From Candidatus Eiseniibacteriota bacterium (GTDB lineage Bacteria > Eisenbacteria > RBG-16-71-46 > CAIMUX01 > VGJL01), in the NCBI GenBank assembly GCA_014729455.1, contig WJJW01000256.1:1-7410 (forward strand): DNA of 7,410 bases. Reading direction: 5' to 3'. The position numbers and the translations under genes were made by a program. This document shows, one piece after another, positions 1 to 6,876 of this stretch. The first letter of the stretch is position 1, and each line of letters begins with the position of its first letter. The notes beneath the pieces were generated by a model, which worked only from the letters and a program-made list of their open reading frames with translations, was not told the origin of the DNA and did no database searches.

Positions 1-1
1 C

Positions 2-709
2 GCCGGCGAGGCGCTCTCAGCGGAGGTGCAGATGAGCAGCCCGCAGGGTCGCGTGACCGGGACGTTCTCCTGCGCGCGGACCGGCCCCGGCGCGATCGAC
101 GTCGACTTCGCAGCGGACGCCGACGCCTCACTCGAAGGGCTCGCGCTCCTGCCGAACTGGACGATCGAGGCGACGCTGGTCGACGGCGGGCCGGGACAGG
201 TCAACCTCATCGGCGACGTCACGATGAACACGCTGCTCGGCACGATCGAGTTCGCGCTCGGCGGGACGATCCACCTCGATGGCGCGCCGGACGGAATCCT
301 CGCGGAGAACCAGAAGCTGTCGATCTCCGCGGTCCGCTCCGGCGGGGACGACCTCGTGATCCACACGCGGACGGTCGTCGAGGACGGGGTCGTCGTCGAC
401 GTCGAGCCGCTCGTCCTCGGGGAGAACCCGCCCCCGCTCGCGACGGTCCGCGCGACCCCGAACCCGCTCGGCCCGAAGACCCAGATCGCCTACACGCTGT
501 CCGGACCGGCCACAGGGGCGATCCGCCTCTACGCGGCCGACGGGCGCCTGGTCCGGACGATCGAATCCGGCCGGTTCGCGGCGGGCGAGCACCGGATCCC
601 GTTCGACGGCCGGGACGATTCCGGCCGCAGGCTCGCCGCCGGAGGGTATTTCCTCCGCTTCGAGACCGACCTCGTCCAGGCGGCGGCGAAGATGTTCGTC
701 CTGCACTAA
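2..709 (+). CDS. C-terminal part of a secreted/surface protein with a FlgD-like Ig (T9SS-type) sorting domain; 5' end outside window
   Basis: The frame is open from the window's left edge through the GTG at 26, so the gene is cut at its 5' end and about 235 C-terminal residues are visible; the GTG is probably an internal valine. The first ~135 residues are beta-rich and acidic, with alternating hydrophobic and Gly/Asp/Thr residues (for example PNWTIEATLVDGGPG), and match no family I recognise. A Pro-rich linker (GENPPPLA) leads into the last ~85 residues, which follow the FlgD-Ig/type IX-like tail pattern: ATPNPLGPKTQIAYTLSG, then a GRLVRTI segment, AGEHRIPFDGRDDSG, AAGGYFLRFE and a final KMFVLH. 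In FCB-group bacteria such tails sit at the end of exported proteins and serve in sorting or attachment, so an extracellular or cell-surface location is inferred. The role of the missing N-terminal part is unknown. The gene stops 72 bases before the peptidase gene, on the same strand. Confidence 0.8.
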   Translation, partial: AGEALSAEVQMSSPQGRVTGTFSCARTGPGAIDVDFAADADASLEGLALLPNWTIEATLVDGGPGQVNLIGDVTMNTLLGTIEFALGGTIHLDGAPDGILAENQKLSISAVRSGGDDLVIHTRTVVEDGVVVDVEPLVLGENPPPLATVRATPNPLGPKTQIAYTLSGPATGAIRLYAADGRLVRTIESGRFAAGEHRIPFDGRDDSGRRLAAGGYFLRFETDLVQAAAKMFVLH

Positions 710-728
710 CCGACCGCGGTTCCGCTTC

Positions 729-762
729 TCCCCCTCTCCGGCCTCCGCGCCGGGGAGGGGGA
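729..762 (+). terminator. Strong GC-rich hairpin between the sorting-domain gene and the peptidase gene
   Basis: Bases 729-742 pair with 749-762 in a 14-bp stem containing a single G-T wobble (737 with 754) and a 6-base loop (743-748). It begins 19 bases after the TAA of the upstream gene. No T-run follows on either strand, so it is not a classical intrinsic terminator. It may stabilise the 3' end of the upstream transcript, or act in the leader of the peptidase gene. Its right arm contains the purine-rich GGGGAGGGGG that could serve as ribosome binding site for the ATG at 767, so folding would hide that site. Confidence 0.45.
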
Positions 763-769
763 AGCCATG

Positions 770-775
770 AAGGAG
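770..775 (+). promoter_or_regulatory. Shine-Dalgarno AAGGAG deciding the peptidase start
   Basis: AAGGAG lies 6 bases before the ATG at 782, an ideal spacing. The competing in-frame ATG at 767 depends on a purine run (752-761) that is buried in the 729-762 hairpin. Starting at 782 also gives a cleaner signal peptide, beginning MFPSRPARS. Confidence 0.6.
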
Positions 776-781
776 AGCTCC

Positions 782-3229
782 ATGTTCCCGTCTCGACCCG
801 CTCGTTCGATTCTCGTCGCCGCCGTGCTGGCCCTGCTCGGCACGATCGTGTCTCCGCCGGCCCGCTCCGGGCTCGCCTACCAGACCCCCGATCCGGTGCT
901 CGTCGACATCATCGACGCGCCGAAGACGCCCCGGGGTCGGATCGGCCCGAACCGGGAGTGGATGCTCCTCCGGCATCTCCCCGGCTACCCTTCCATCGAG
1001 GAGCTGGCCGAGCCGGAGCTCCGCCTCGGCGGGGTCCGGTTCAGTCCGAGAACGAACGGGCCGAGCCGGAGCTGGTCTTACGAAAAGCTGTCCCTGGTCC
1101 GCATCCGGGATCGGACCACCGTGCCGATCGAGGGTCTGCCCGAGAAGCCGCGGATCGAGAACGCCCGCTTCTCCCCCGACGGAGCGCGGATCGCCTTCAC
1201 GCAGACCGTACGGGACGGCATCGAGCTCTGGGTCGTCGAGATCGCGACGGCGAAGGCGCGACGCCTGACCCCGTCGATCCTCCACCTCGTCGCGGACGAG
1301 CCTCCGCGTTGGATGCCCGACGGCCGTTCCCTGATCGCGACGATCGTCCCGGAGGGCCGGGAAGCGCCCCCCGAAGCCCCGCTCGTGCCGGACGGTCCGG
1401 TCACGCAGGAGAACCTCGGCAAGGAGGCCCCGGCCCGGACCTACCAGGACCTCCTGGAGAGCCCGCACGACGAAGCGCTCTTCGCCCACCACCTCACCGC
1501 GCAGCTCGCGCGGATCGACCTGGAGGGAACCGTCGAGCGGATCGGCCCGCCCGAGATGATCTGGTCCTATGACCCCTCGCCCGACGGCCGCTACCTCTTG
1601 GTGGAAGCGCTCCATCGGCCGTTCTCCTACATCGTGCCCGCCTACCGCTTCCCCCGGCGGATCGAGATCCGGGATCTCGACGGAGCCGTCGTCCAAACGA
1701 TCGCCGATCTTCCCCTTCAGGAGGAGATCCCGATCGCGTACGGCTCGGTGGCGACCGGTCCGCGGCAGGTCCGCTGGCGCGCGGACGCCGATGCGCAGCT
1801 CTGCTGGGCCGAGGCTCTCGACGGAGGGGACGCCGGCGCGGAGGCGGAGCTGCGCGATCGAATCCTCCTCCTCGAAGCGCCGTTCGCCGATGAGCCGGCT
1901 CCGCTGATCGACCTTCCCCTACGATTTCGCGGGGTCGACTGGGGATCCGACGACCTGGCTCTGGTGAACGCGTACTGGTGGAAGACCCGCACCGTCCAGA
2001 GCTGGCGCGTTCGCCCCGGCTCCCCGGGAGCGGAGCCGGTTCTGCTGGTCGACCGTTCCTGGGAGGATCGGTACAACGATCCCGGGAACCCGGTCACCGA
2101 GCGGAACGACCGCGGCCGCCCGGTCCTCTTGACCTCCCCGAACGGAGAGGCGATCTACCTGATCGGCGACGGCGCCTCACCGGAGGGGAACCGGCCGTTC
2201 CTGGATCGATTCGACCTGGCCGAGCGCGAGACGACCCGCCTCTTCCGTTCCGAGGCGCCCTATTACGAGAGGCCGCTCGTCCTGCTGGATCCGGAGGCGC
2301 GCGCGATCCTCACGCTGCGCGAGTCGGTCACCGAGGTGCCGAACCTCTTCGTCCGCGATCTCGAGAACGAGACGCTCGCGCCGCTGACGAGCTTCCCGCA
2401 CCCCTACCCGATGCTGGTGGGGATCGAGAAGGAGCTGATCCGCTACGAGCGGGACGATGGAGTCGCGCTGTCCGCCACCCTCTACCTCCCGCCGGGTCGC
2501 TCGCCGGAGGAGGGTCCGTTCCCGATGCTGATGTGGGCCTACCCGCGCGAGTACAAGGACGCCGACGCCGCCGGGCAGATCGACGATTCGCCGTATCGCT
2601 TCGATCGCGTCGGATGGTGGTCGCCGGTGCTCTGGCTGACCCAGGGGTACGCGGTCCTCGACGGACCGACCATGCCGATCGTCGGGGAAGGGGACGCCGA
2701 GCCGAACGACACGTTCGTCGAGCAGCTCGTCGCCAGCGCGCGGGCCGCCGTGGACGAGGTGGTCCGTCGCGGCGTCGCCGATCCCGACCGGATCGCGATC
2801 GGAGGGCACTCGTACGGGGCGTTCATGACCGCGAACCTCCTCGCCCACTCCGATCTGTTCGCCGCCGGGCTCGCACGGACCGGAGCGTACAACCGGACCC
2901 TCACGCCGTTCGGGTTCCAGTCTGAGGAGCGCACGCTCTGGGAAGCGCCCGAGGTCTACTTCGCGATGTCGCCGTTCCTCCACGCGGACAAGGTGAACGA
3001 GCCGATCCTGCTGGTCCACGGCGAGGCGGACAACAATCCCGGGACGTTCCCGATGCAGAGCGAACGGTTCTACAACGCGCTGAAGGGACACGGGGCGACG
3101 ACACGGCTCGTGCTGCTGCCGCACGAGAGCCACAGCTACCGGGCGCGGGAATCGATCCTCCACCTGGTGTGGGAGACCCAGGAGTGGCTCGACCGCTACG
3201 TGAAAGAGGCGGAGAAGATCGCCCCGTAG
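782..3229 (+). CDS. Exported S9 family serine peptidase, glutamyl endopeptidase (CGEP/S9D)-like
   Basis: Predicted 815-residue prolyl-oligopeptidase-fold serine peptidase that probably hydrolyses peptides after glutamate in the periplasm or outside the cell. Residues 1 to about 29 look like a Sec signal peptide: basic n-region (MFPSRPARS), hydrophobic core (ILVAAVLALLGTIV), small residues after it. Residues ~35-540 are the beta-propeller, with blade motifs such as ARFSPDGARIAFT and YDPSPDGRYLL. Residues ~545-805 are the alpha/beta-hydrolase domain. The catalytic serine is S677 in GGHSYGAFM, the aspartate D750 in HGEADNNPG and the histidine H784 in PHESHSY. Signatures I know from plant chloroplast glutamyl endopeptidase recur almost unchanged: LHRPFSYIVP, AETQDGGDA-like WAEALDGGDA, FPHPYP, GAYNRTLTPFGFQ and ALKGHGA. 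It lacks the C-terminal extension of the plant enzymes. The ATG at 767 is an alternative start that adds five residues (MKESS). The gene appears monocistronic, converging on the SxtJ gene. Glutamate specificity is inferred from family resemblance. Confidence 0.93.
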   Translation: MFPSRPARSILVAAVLALLGTIVSPPARSGLAYQTPDPVLVDIIDAPKTPRGRIGPNREWMLLRHLPGYPSIEELAEPELRLGGVRFSPRTNGPSRSWSYEKLSLVRIRDRTTVPIEGLPEKPRIENARFSPDGARIAFTQTVRDGIELWVVEIATAKARRLTPSILHLVADEPPRWMPDGRSLIATIVPEGREAPPEAPLVPDGPVTQENLGKEAPARTYQDLLESPHDEALFAHHLTAQLARIDLEGTVERIGPPEMIWSYDPSPDGRYLLVEALHRPFSYIVPAYRFPRRIEIRDLDGAVVQTIADLPLQEEIPIAYGSVATGPRQVRWRADADAQLCWAEALDGGDAGAEAELRDRILLLEAPFADEPAPLIDLPLRFRGVDWGSDDLALVNAYWWKTRTVQSWRVRPGSPGAEPVLLVDRSWEDRYNDPGNPVTERNDRGRPVLLTSPNGEAIYLIGDGASPEGNRPFLDRFDLAERETTRLFRSEAPYYERPLVLLDPEARAILTLRESVTEVPNLFVRDLENETLAPLTSFPHPYPMLVGIEKELIRYERDDGVALSATLYLPPGRSPEEGPFPMLMWAYPREYKDADAAGQIDDSPYRFDRVGWWSPVLWLTQGYAVLDGPTMPIVGEGDAEPNDTFVEQLVASARAAVDEVVRRGVADPDRIAIGGHSYGAFMTANLLAHSDLFAAGLARTGAYNRTLTPFGFQSEERTLWEAPEVYFAMSPFLHADKVNEPILLVHGEADNNPGTFPMQSERFYNALKGHGATTRLVLLPHESHSYRARESILHLVWETQEWLDRYVKEAEKIAP

Positions 3230-3250
3230 GCCCCGCGGTCGGGGGGTCCC
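3230..3250. terminator. Short GC hairpin between convergent genes
   Basis: The 21 bases between the TAG of the peptidase gene and the TGA of the SxtJ gene contain CCCCG (3231-3235), loop CGGT, and CGGGG (3240-3244), a 5-bp perfect stem. With no T-run on either side, a shared bidirectional terminator is only a possibility. Confidence 0.3.
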
Positions 3251-3679
3251 TCAGAACTGCCGGCGGTAGCGGTCGGGATCGTCGCTCGGCTTCTCTTCCT
3301 GCCAGTAGGAGTCGCGTTTGCCCGGGAAGCGCAGGCGCATCCGGTCCCGGCCGACGAGTCGCGCCAGAATTGCGAGAGGAATCACCGCGACCACGAACGT
3401 GAGGGTGAGCGCCAGCTTCGTCCAGACCCAGAGGACGGCGTCGACGAACCGGTGCCATCCGAGGAACACCCAGCGCGCCGGCGGAATCGTCGTGACCCCG
3501 AGCAGCAGGATCAGCGCGCCGAGAACGAGCGGGACCCGCCCCCAGCCATGCCCGCGCCAAAGGAACACGATCGAGCCGAGCACGAGCAGCGCTCCGCCGG
3601 TCTGCAGCCCCCAGAGTCGGAGCCGCCGGTTGGTGATCGTTCGATCCGTGCTCAATCCAGCACCAGCTCCTCGCGCCAC
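3251..3679 (-). CDS. SxtJ family membrane protein
   Basis: Small integral membrane protein of 142 residues, last gene of the leftward operon. Hydrophobic segments lie at residues ~23-42 (GLQTGGALLVLGSIVFLW), ~48-64 (RVPLVLGALILLLGVTT) and ~83-107 (LWVWTKLALTLTFVVAVIP). A basic C-terminal tail follows, including LRFPGKRDSYW (residues 116-126), a tail typical of the SxtJ family as I remember it. SxtJ proteins are named from the saxitoxin cluster, where one sits next to the carbamoyltransferase SxtI; their biochemical role is not established. Here the gene overlaps the carbamoyltransferase gene by 28 bases, which supports a joint function at the membrane. The GTG start at 3679 has GGAGG 7 bases upstream. 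A TTG at 3655, overlapping the carbamoyltransferase stop, is an alternative that would remove eight residues (MARGAGAG) and leave LSTDRT as the N-terminus. Confidence 0.85.
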   Translation of the reverse strand: MARGAGAGLSTDRTITNRRLRLWGLQTGGALLVLGSIVFLWRGHGWGRVPLVLGALILLLGVTTIPPARWVFLGWHRFVDAVLWVWTKLALTLTFVVAVIPLAILARLVGRDRMRLRFPGKRDSYWQEEKPSDDPDRYRRQF

Positions 3680-5466
3680 GTCTCCGCCTCCCGCCAGGCC
3701 GGCTGGGCGGTCTTCCGGAGGAGGAACGGACCGATCGCCAGCTCGTCGATCTCGGTCCTCATGAAGCAGCGGTAGGCGTCCTCCGGCGTGCAGACGATCG
3801 GCTCGCCGCGGACGTTGAACGAGGTGTTGATCACCAGCGGGCAGCCGGTCTTGCGATGGAAGGCCGAGATCATCGCGTGGTAGAGCGGATGCTCCTCCTT
3901 CGCCACCGTCTGGAGCCGCGCCGAGCCGTCGACGTGCGTGACCGCCGGAATCTCCGAACGGACGAGGTGGAGCTTCTCCAGCCCTTCCGCAGTGGACTCG
4001 TCGACCGGCCGCATCCGGCGCGGATGCACCTGCGCGGTCAGGAGCATGTAGGGGCTGGCCCGGTCGATCTCGAACCAGTCGGAGACCTCCTCAAGGAGGA
4101 CCGACGGGGCGAACGGCCGGAACGACTCGCGAAACTTGATCTTCCGGTTCATCAGCGACTGCATCTCCGGAGAACGAGGATCGCCGAGGATGCTGCGGGA
4201 TCCGAGAGCGCGCGGCCCGAACTCCATCCTTCCCTGGAACCATCCGACCACCTTCCCGTCCGCGATCGCCCCGGCGACGTGCTCGACGAGCTCCTCCTCG
4301 TCGCGCGCTCGTGTCCGGACCGCTCCGAGCCGGTCCAGCGCGGAAGCGATCTCGTCCTCGGTATAGGAGGGACCGAGCAATGACGCCTTCTGCGCGTCGC
4401 CCCGATCCGGCGCGATCCGCCGGCCCTCGGCGAACTGGTGCCAGACGGCGTACGCCACGCCGAGCGCGCCGCCCGCGTCGCCGGCCGCCGGCTGGATCCA
4501 GATCTCCCGGAACGGCCCTTCGCGGAGGATCCGTCCATTCGCGACGCAGTTGAGGGCCACCCCGCCGGCGAGGCAGAGGCGGTCGTAACCGGTCCGCGCC
4601 CGGGCGTGGCGCGCCATCCGCAGCATGATCTCCTCGGTGACCGCCTGGATCGAGCGGGCGAGGTCCATCTCGCGGCGGGTCAGCGGGGACTCCGGCTTCC
4701 GCGGCGGCCCGTCGAAGAGACGGTCGAGCCGGCGGTGCGTCATCCGCAGGCCGACCAGGTAGTCGAAGAAGCGGAGGTTCAGGCGGAACGATCCATCCTC
4801 CTTGAGATCGACGAGTTCCTCGAGGATCCGGTCGACGTAGCGCGGCTCCCCGTACGGGGCCAGGCCCATCAGCTTGTACTCGCCGGAGTTGACCTTGAAC
4901 CCGGTGAAGTAGGTGAACGCCGAGTAGAGAAGCCCGAGCGAGTGCGGGAACTCCTGCGTGTACCGGAGACGGACGCGATCCCCGGCCCCCTCGCCGATGC
5001 TGGAGGTGGCCCATTCGCCGACGCCGTCGGCGGTGACGATCGCCGCCTCGCGAAACGGCGACGGGAAGAAGGCGGAGGCGGCGTGCGACTCGTGGTGCTC
5101 CCCGAAGAGGATCTCGCCGTCCCAGTCGAGCTCCCGGCGGAGGATCGAACGCATCCGGATCTTCTGGCGCATCCAGATCGGCATCGATCGGAAGAAGGAG
5201 GAGAGGCCGCGCGGCGCGCCGGCGAGGTAGCTCTCGAGGAGACGTTCGAGCTTCAGGAACGGCTTGTCGTAGAACGCGACCGCGTCGATCCGATCGATCG
5301 ACGTCTTCCCTTCCGCGAGGCAATACGCGACCGCCTTCGCCGGAAACCGCGCGTCGTGCTTCACGCGCGTGAACCGCTCTTCCTGAGCGGCGGCGACCAG
5401 ATCGCCGTCGCGCAGGAGACAGGCCGCGCTGTCGTGATAGAACGCCGAGATCCCCAGGATGTCCAT
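3652..5466 (-). CDS. O-carbamoyltransferase, NodU/CmcH/TobZ/SxtI family
   Basis: Enzyme of 604 residues, normal length for the family, that uses carbamoyl phosphate and ATP, through a carbamoyl-adenylate, to carbamoylate a hydroxyl group of a sugar or natural product in the cytoplasm. The N-terminal YrdC/Kae1-type half opens with MDILGISAFYHDSA. Visible landmarks are H11, K36, the metal-binding HHESH (124-128), D147 in TADGVG, SGEYKLMGLAPYG (194-206), CLAGGVALNCVANGRI (298-313) and D330 in PAAGDAGGALG. The spacings H11-K36 and H124-D147 equal those I recall for catalytic and metal residues of TobZ. The C-terminal domain has GRMEFGPRALGSRSIL (412-427), FRPFAPSV (449-456) and INTSFNVRGEP (546-556). 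All key motifs are present, so it should be active. It lies 12 bases after the M28-like gene and overlaps the SxtJ gene. The acceptor is not evident: no glycosyltransferase or biosynthetic gene is visible in the window, so substrate-specific names (nodU, tobZ, cmcH) are withheld. Confidence 0.95.
   Translation of the reverse strand: MDILGISAFYHDSAACLLRDGDLVAAAQEERFTRVKHDARFPAKAVAYCLAEGKTSIDRIDAVAFYDKPFLKLERLLESYLAGAPRGLSSFFRSMPIWMRQKIRMRSILRRELDWDGEILFGEHHESHAASAFFPSPFREAAIVTADGVGEWATSSIGEGAGDRVRLRYTQEFPHSLGLLYSAFTYFTGFKVNSGEYKLMGLAPYGEPRYVDRILEELVDLKEDGSFRLNLRFFDYLVGLRMTHRRLDRLFDGPPRKPESPLTRREMDLARSIQAVTEEIMLRMARHARARTGYDRLCLAGGVALNCVANGRILREGPFREIWIQPAAGDAGGALGVAYAVWHQFAEGRRIAPDRGDAQKASLLGPSYTEDEIASALDRLGAVRTRARDEEELVEHVAGAIADGKVVGWFQGRMEFGPRALGSRSILGDPRSPEMQSLMNRKIKFRESFRPFAPSVLLEEVSDWFEIDRASPYMLLTAQVHPRRMRPVDESTAEGLEKLHLVRSEIPAVTHVDGSARLQTVAKEEHPLYHAMISAFHRKTGCPLVINTSFNVRGEPIVCTPEDAYRCFMRTEIDELAIGPFLLRKTAQPAWREAETWREELVLD
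3687..3691 (-). promoter_or_regulatory. Shine-Dalgarno GGAGG for the SxtJ gene
   Basis: On the minus strand GGAGG lies 7 bases before the GTG at 3679, inside the 3' end of the carbamoyltransferase gene. A second candidate, GAGGAG (3667-3672), sits 11 bases before the TTG at 3655. The better spacing favours the GTG start and a 28-base gene overlap. Confidence 0.5.
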
Positions 5467-5469
5467 CGG

Positions 5470-5476
5470 CTCCTCC
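5470..5476 (-). promoter_or_regulatory. Shine-Dalgarno GGAGGAG for the carbamoyltransferase gene
   Basis: GGAGGAG on the minus strand fills most of the 12-base gap between the M28-like stop (5479) and the ATG at 5466; its GGAGG core is 5 bases from the start. This is the strongest ribosome binding site of the leftward operon, suggesting the carbamoyltransferase is translated independently and well. Confidence 0.7.
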
Positions 5477-5478
5477 GG

Positions 5479-6876
5479 TCAGCGGCCCGCTTCGGCCAGC
5501 TCGCGCACGAGCGACTCGAGCAGGTCGACCGTCTTCACCAAACGCTCCTCGTCACCCGGGGACGCGCCCTCGCCCATCCCCGATCCCCCGGAGATCCCGG
5601 CTCCTCGCAGGGTGAGATACGGGACACCCGCATCCGCCAGGGGCCGGCTATCGCCGGCCAGCTCGGGCGGTTCGTCGAGAACGACCCGCCCTCCGGCCGC
5701 CCGCAGGCGGTCTTCCCACCATTGCCGGGACGGTCCCGCCGCCCCGACCAGATCGCCGTCGCCCGCCGCGATCCCCTCGATCGTGAGCACCGCCGCCACC
5801 GGCTTCCCGGTGAGGGAGAGGCGCATCGCGACCTCCTCGGCCCCCGCTTGTTCCTGCTCGGTCCCCACGACCGCGGCGAAGACGATCCCCGCTCCGCCCT
5901 GCGGGGCGCCGCGCCCGATCCGATCGGCGAGGGCGAGGAGCACGGACAGGTCCGCTGCGAGCAGAGGAGTGGCCGGACCGGCGGACCATCGCCTCCGCTG
6001 CGCCGGGGCCTGCACCAGGATCCACTCCCGCGCGTCTCCCGACTGCGCGGCCACGGCGTTGCGCGCGGAGAGGATCTGGCGCCGCAGACTCACGATCCAG
6101 TCGACGCGCGCGTCCCCGACCCGCCCGGGGCCGGTCGCCCCGCGCTCCCCGGGCGTCTCCGTCTCGATCGAGAACGGACTGCCATCGAGGAGCGCGTCCG
6201 CAGTGGAGGGGAGCAGCTCCGCGGCGAGGATCCCGCAATCCCGGTACCCCTTCTCCAGCGGGATCGGCTCCAGCGGACCGGCCTCGTCTCCGCCCGGCCG
6301 ACGCGGAGGTGCGAACAGGATCCCGATCGCGCCGTGCTCCCGCGCCCAGGTCGCCTTGCGCCGGCGCATCGCCTCGCGCCGCCACGTTCCGGCCACGGGT
6401 GCTTCGTCGAGGACGAGTACGACGCCGCCGACCGGATCGATCCCCGCGAAGTCGTCGCGGCCGGCCCCGGGCAGATGCAACCCGTAGCCGGCGAAGAAGA
6501 GCGGGGCGGCGTCGACTCGTCCCTCGGCCGAGAACCCGAGCGGATGCCAAGCGCTCAGAGGAGGATACGATCTCCGTCCGTCTCGCAGCCCGTTCGTTCC
6601 CTGCGCCCGCACCCGGTGGTAGAGGTCGACCGCGACGAACGGAGATCCGTTCGAGGGAAGCGGGACCAGTCCCGCTGCGGCGAATCGGTCGGCGATCCGC
6701 TGGAGCAGCGCCTCCCCCTCGGGCCGGCCTGGCTCTCCCCCGGCGTATTCGGGACCGGAGAGCTCGAGGAAGCTCCGGCGAATCGCGGACCGATCGTCTC
6801 CGGAGGCGTGAACCTCTCCGGCGATCGACGGAAGAAGGGCCAGCATGAGAGGAACCGCGATGCGGAGGCGGATCAT
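5479..6876 (-). CDS. Exported PA-domain/M28-peptidase-like protein with degenerate zinc site (probable pseudo-peptidase)
   Basis: Predicted 465-residue protein. Residues 1-24 form a Sec signal peptide (MIRLRIAVPLMLALLPSIAG, then VHA as likely cleavage site), with no lipobox. Residues ~30-85 match the M28 N-terminal pattern (GPEYAGGEPGRPEGEALL, then RFAAAGLVP). Residues ~125-230 are a PA domain inserted as in many M28 aminopeptidases (PLFFAGYGLHLPGAGRDDFA, then GIDPVGGVVLVLDE). Residues ~268-460 keep the M28 fold pattern (ARNAVAAQSG, GIVFAAVVGTEQ, AAVLTIEGI, ADAGVPYL). By my ungapped alignment the usual HxD reads A290-P-A292, the ADDN Asp pair reads P304-L305, the EE pair reads T339-E340, and SDH reads G408-D409-S410. 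Hydrolysis by the usual two-zinc mechanism therefore looks impossible. Binding or scaffolding in the periplasm is inferred. The start at 6876 overlaps the preceding stop as ATGA and fits the signal peptide; an in-frame extension to 7302 overlaps that gene and is rejected. It lies 12 bases before the carbamoyltransferase gene. Confidence 0.85.
   Translation of the reverse strand: MIRLRIAVPLMLALLPSIAGEVHASGDDRSAIRRSFLELSGPEYAGGEPGRPEGEALLQRIADRFAAAGLVPLPSNGSPFVAVDLYHRVRAQGTNGLRDGRRSYPPLSAWHPLGFSAEGRVDAAPLFFAGYGLHLPGAGRDDFAGIDPVGGVVLVLDEAPVAGTWRREAMRRRKATWAREHGAIGILFAPPRRPGGDEAGPLEPIPLEKGYRDCGILAAELLPSTADALLDGSPFSIETETPGERGATGPGRVGDARVDWIVSLRRQILSARNAVAAQSGDAREWILVQAPAQRRRWSAGPATPLLAADLSVLLALADRIGRGAPQGGAGIVFAAVVGTEQEQAGAEEVAMRLSLTGKPVAAVLTIEGIAAGDGDLVGAAGPSRQWWEDRLRAAGGRVVLDEPPELAGDSRPLADAGVPYLTLRGAGISGGSGMGEGASPGDEERLVKTVDLLESLVRELAEAGR
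6873..6876 (-). promoter_or_regulatory. ATGA stop-start overlap, translational coupling
   Basis: On the minus strand the ATG of the M28-like gene (6876-6874) and the TGA of the AlkD-like gene (6875-6873) share bases. No clear Shine-Dalgarno precedes the ATG, so translation probably depends on termination of the upstream gene. This ties expression of the two proteins together. Confidence 0.7.

Noticed and set aside
710..781. Sigma70-type promoter for the peptidase gene
   Set aside because: No convincing -35/-10 pair is visible; the region is dominated by the hairpin and purine-rich sites.
128..1696. Open minus-strand frame of 522 codons opposite the sorting-domain and peptidase genes
   Set aside because: It spans the intergenic hairpin and two well-supported plus-strand genes, and its composition (Arg, Asp, Glu, Pro repeats) is that of a shadow frame.
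2177..3163. Open minus-strand frame of 328 codons opposite the peptidase catalytic domain
   Set aside because: The plus strand here encodes the S9 catalytic triad region with strong similarity; the antisense product has only Arg/Val/Glu-rich shadow composition.
5280..5302. GATCGATC-rich stretch inside the carbamoyltransferase gene, considered as a repeat or methylation cluster
   Set aside because: It encodes ordinary Ile/Asp/Arg codons in a conserved protein, and CGATCG words are frequent throughout the window, so this is codon preference.
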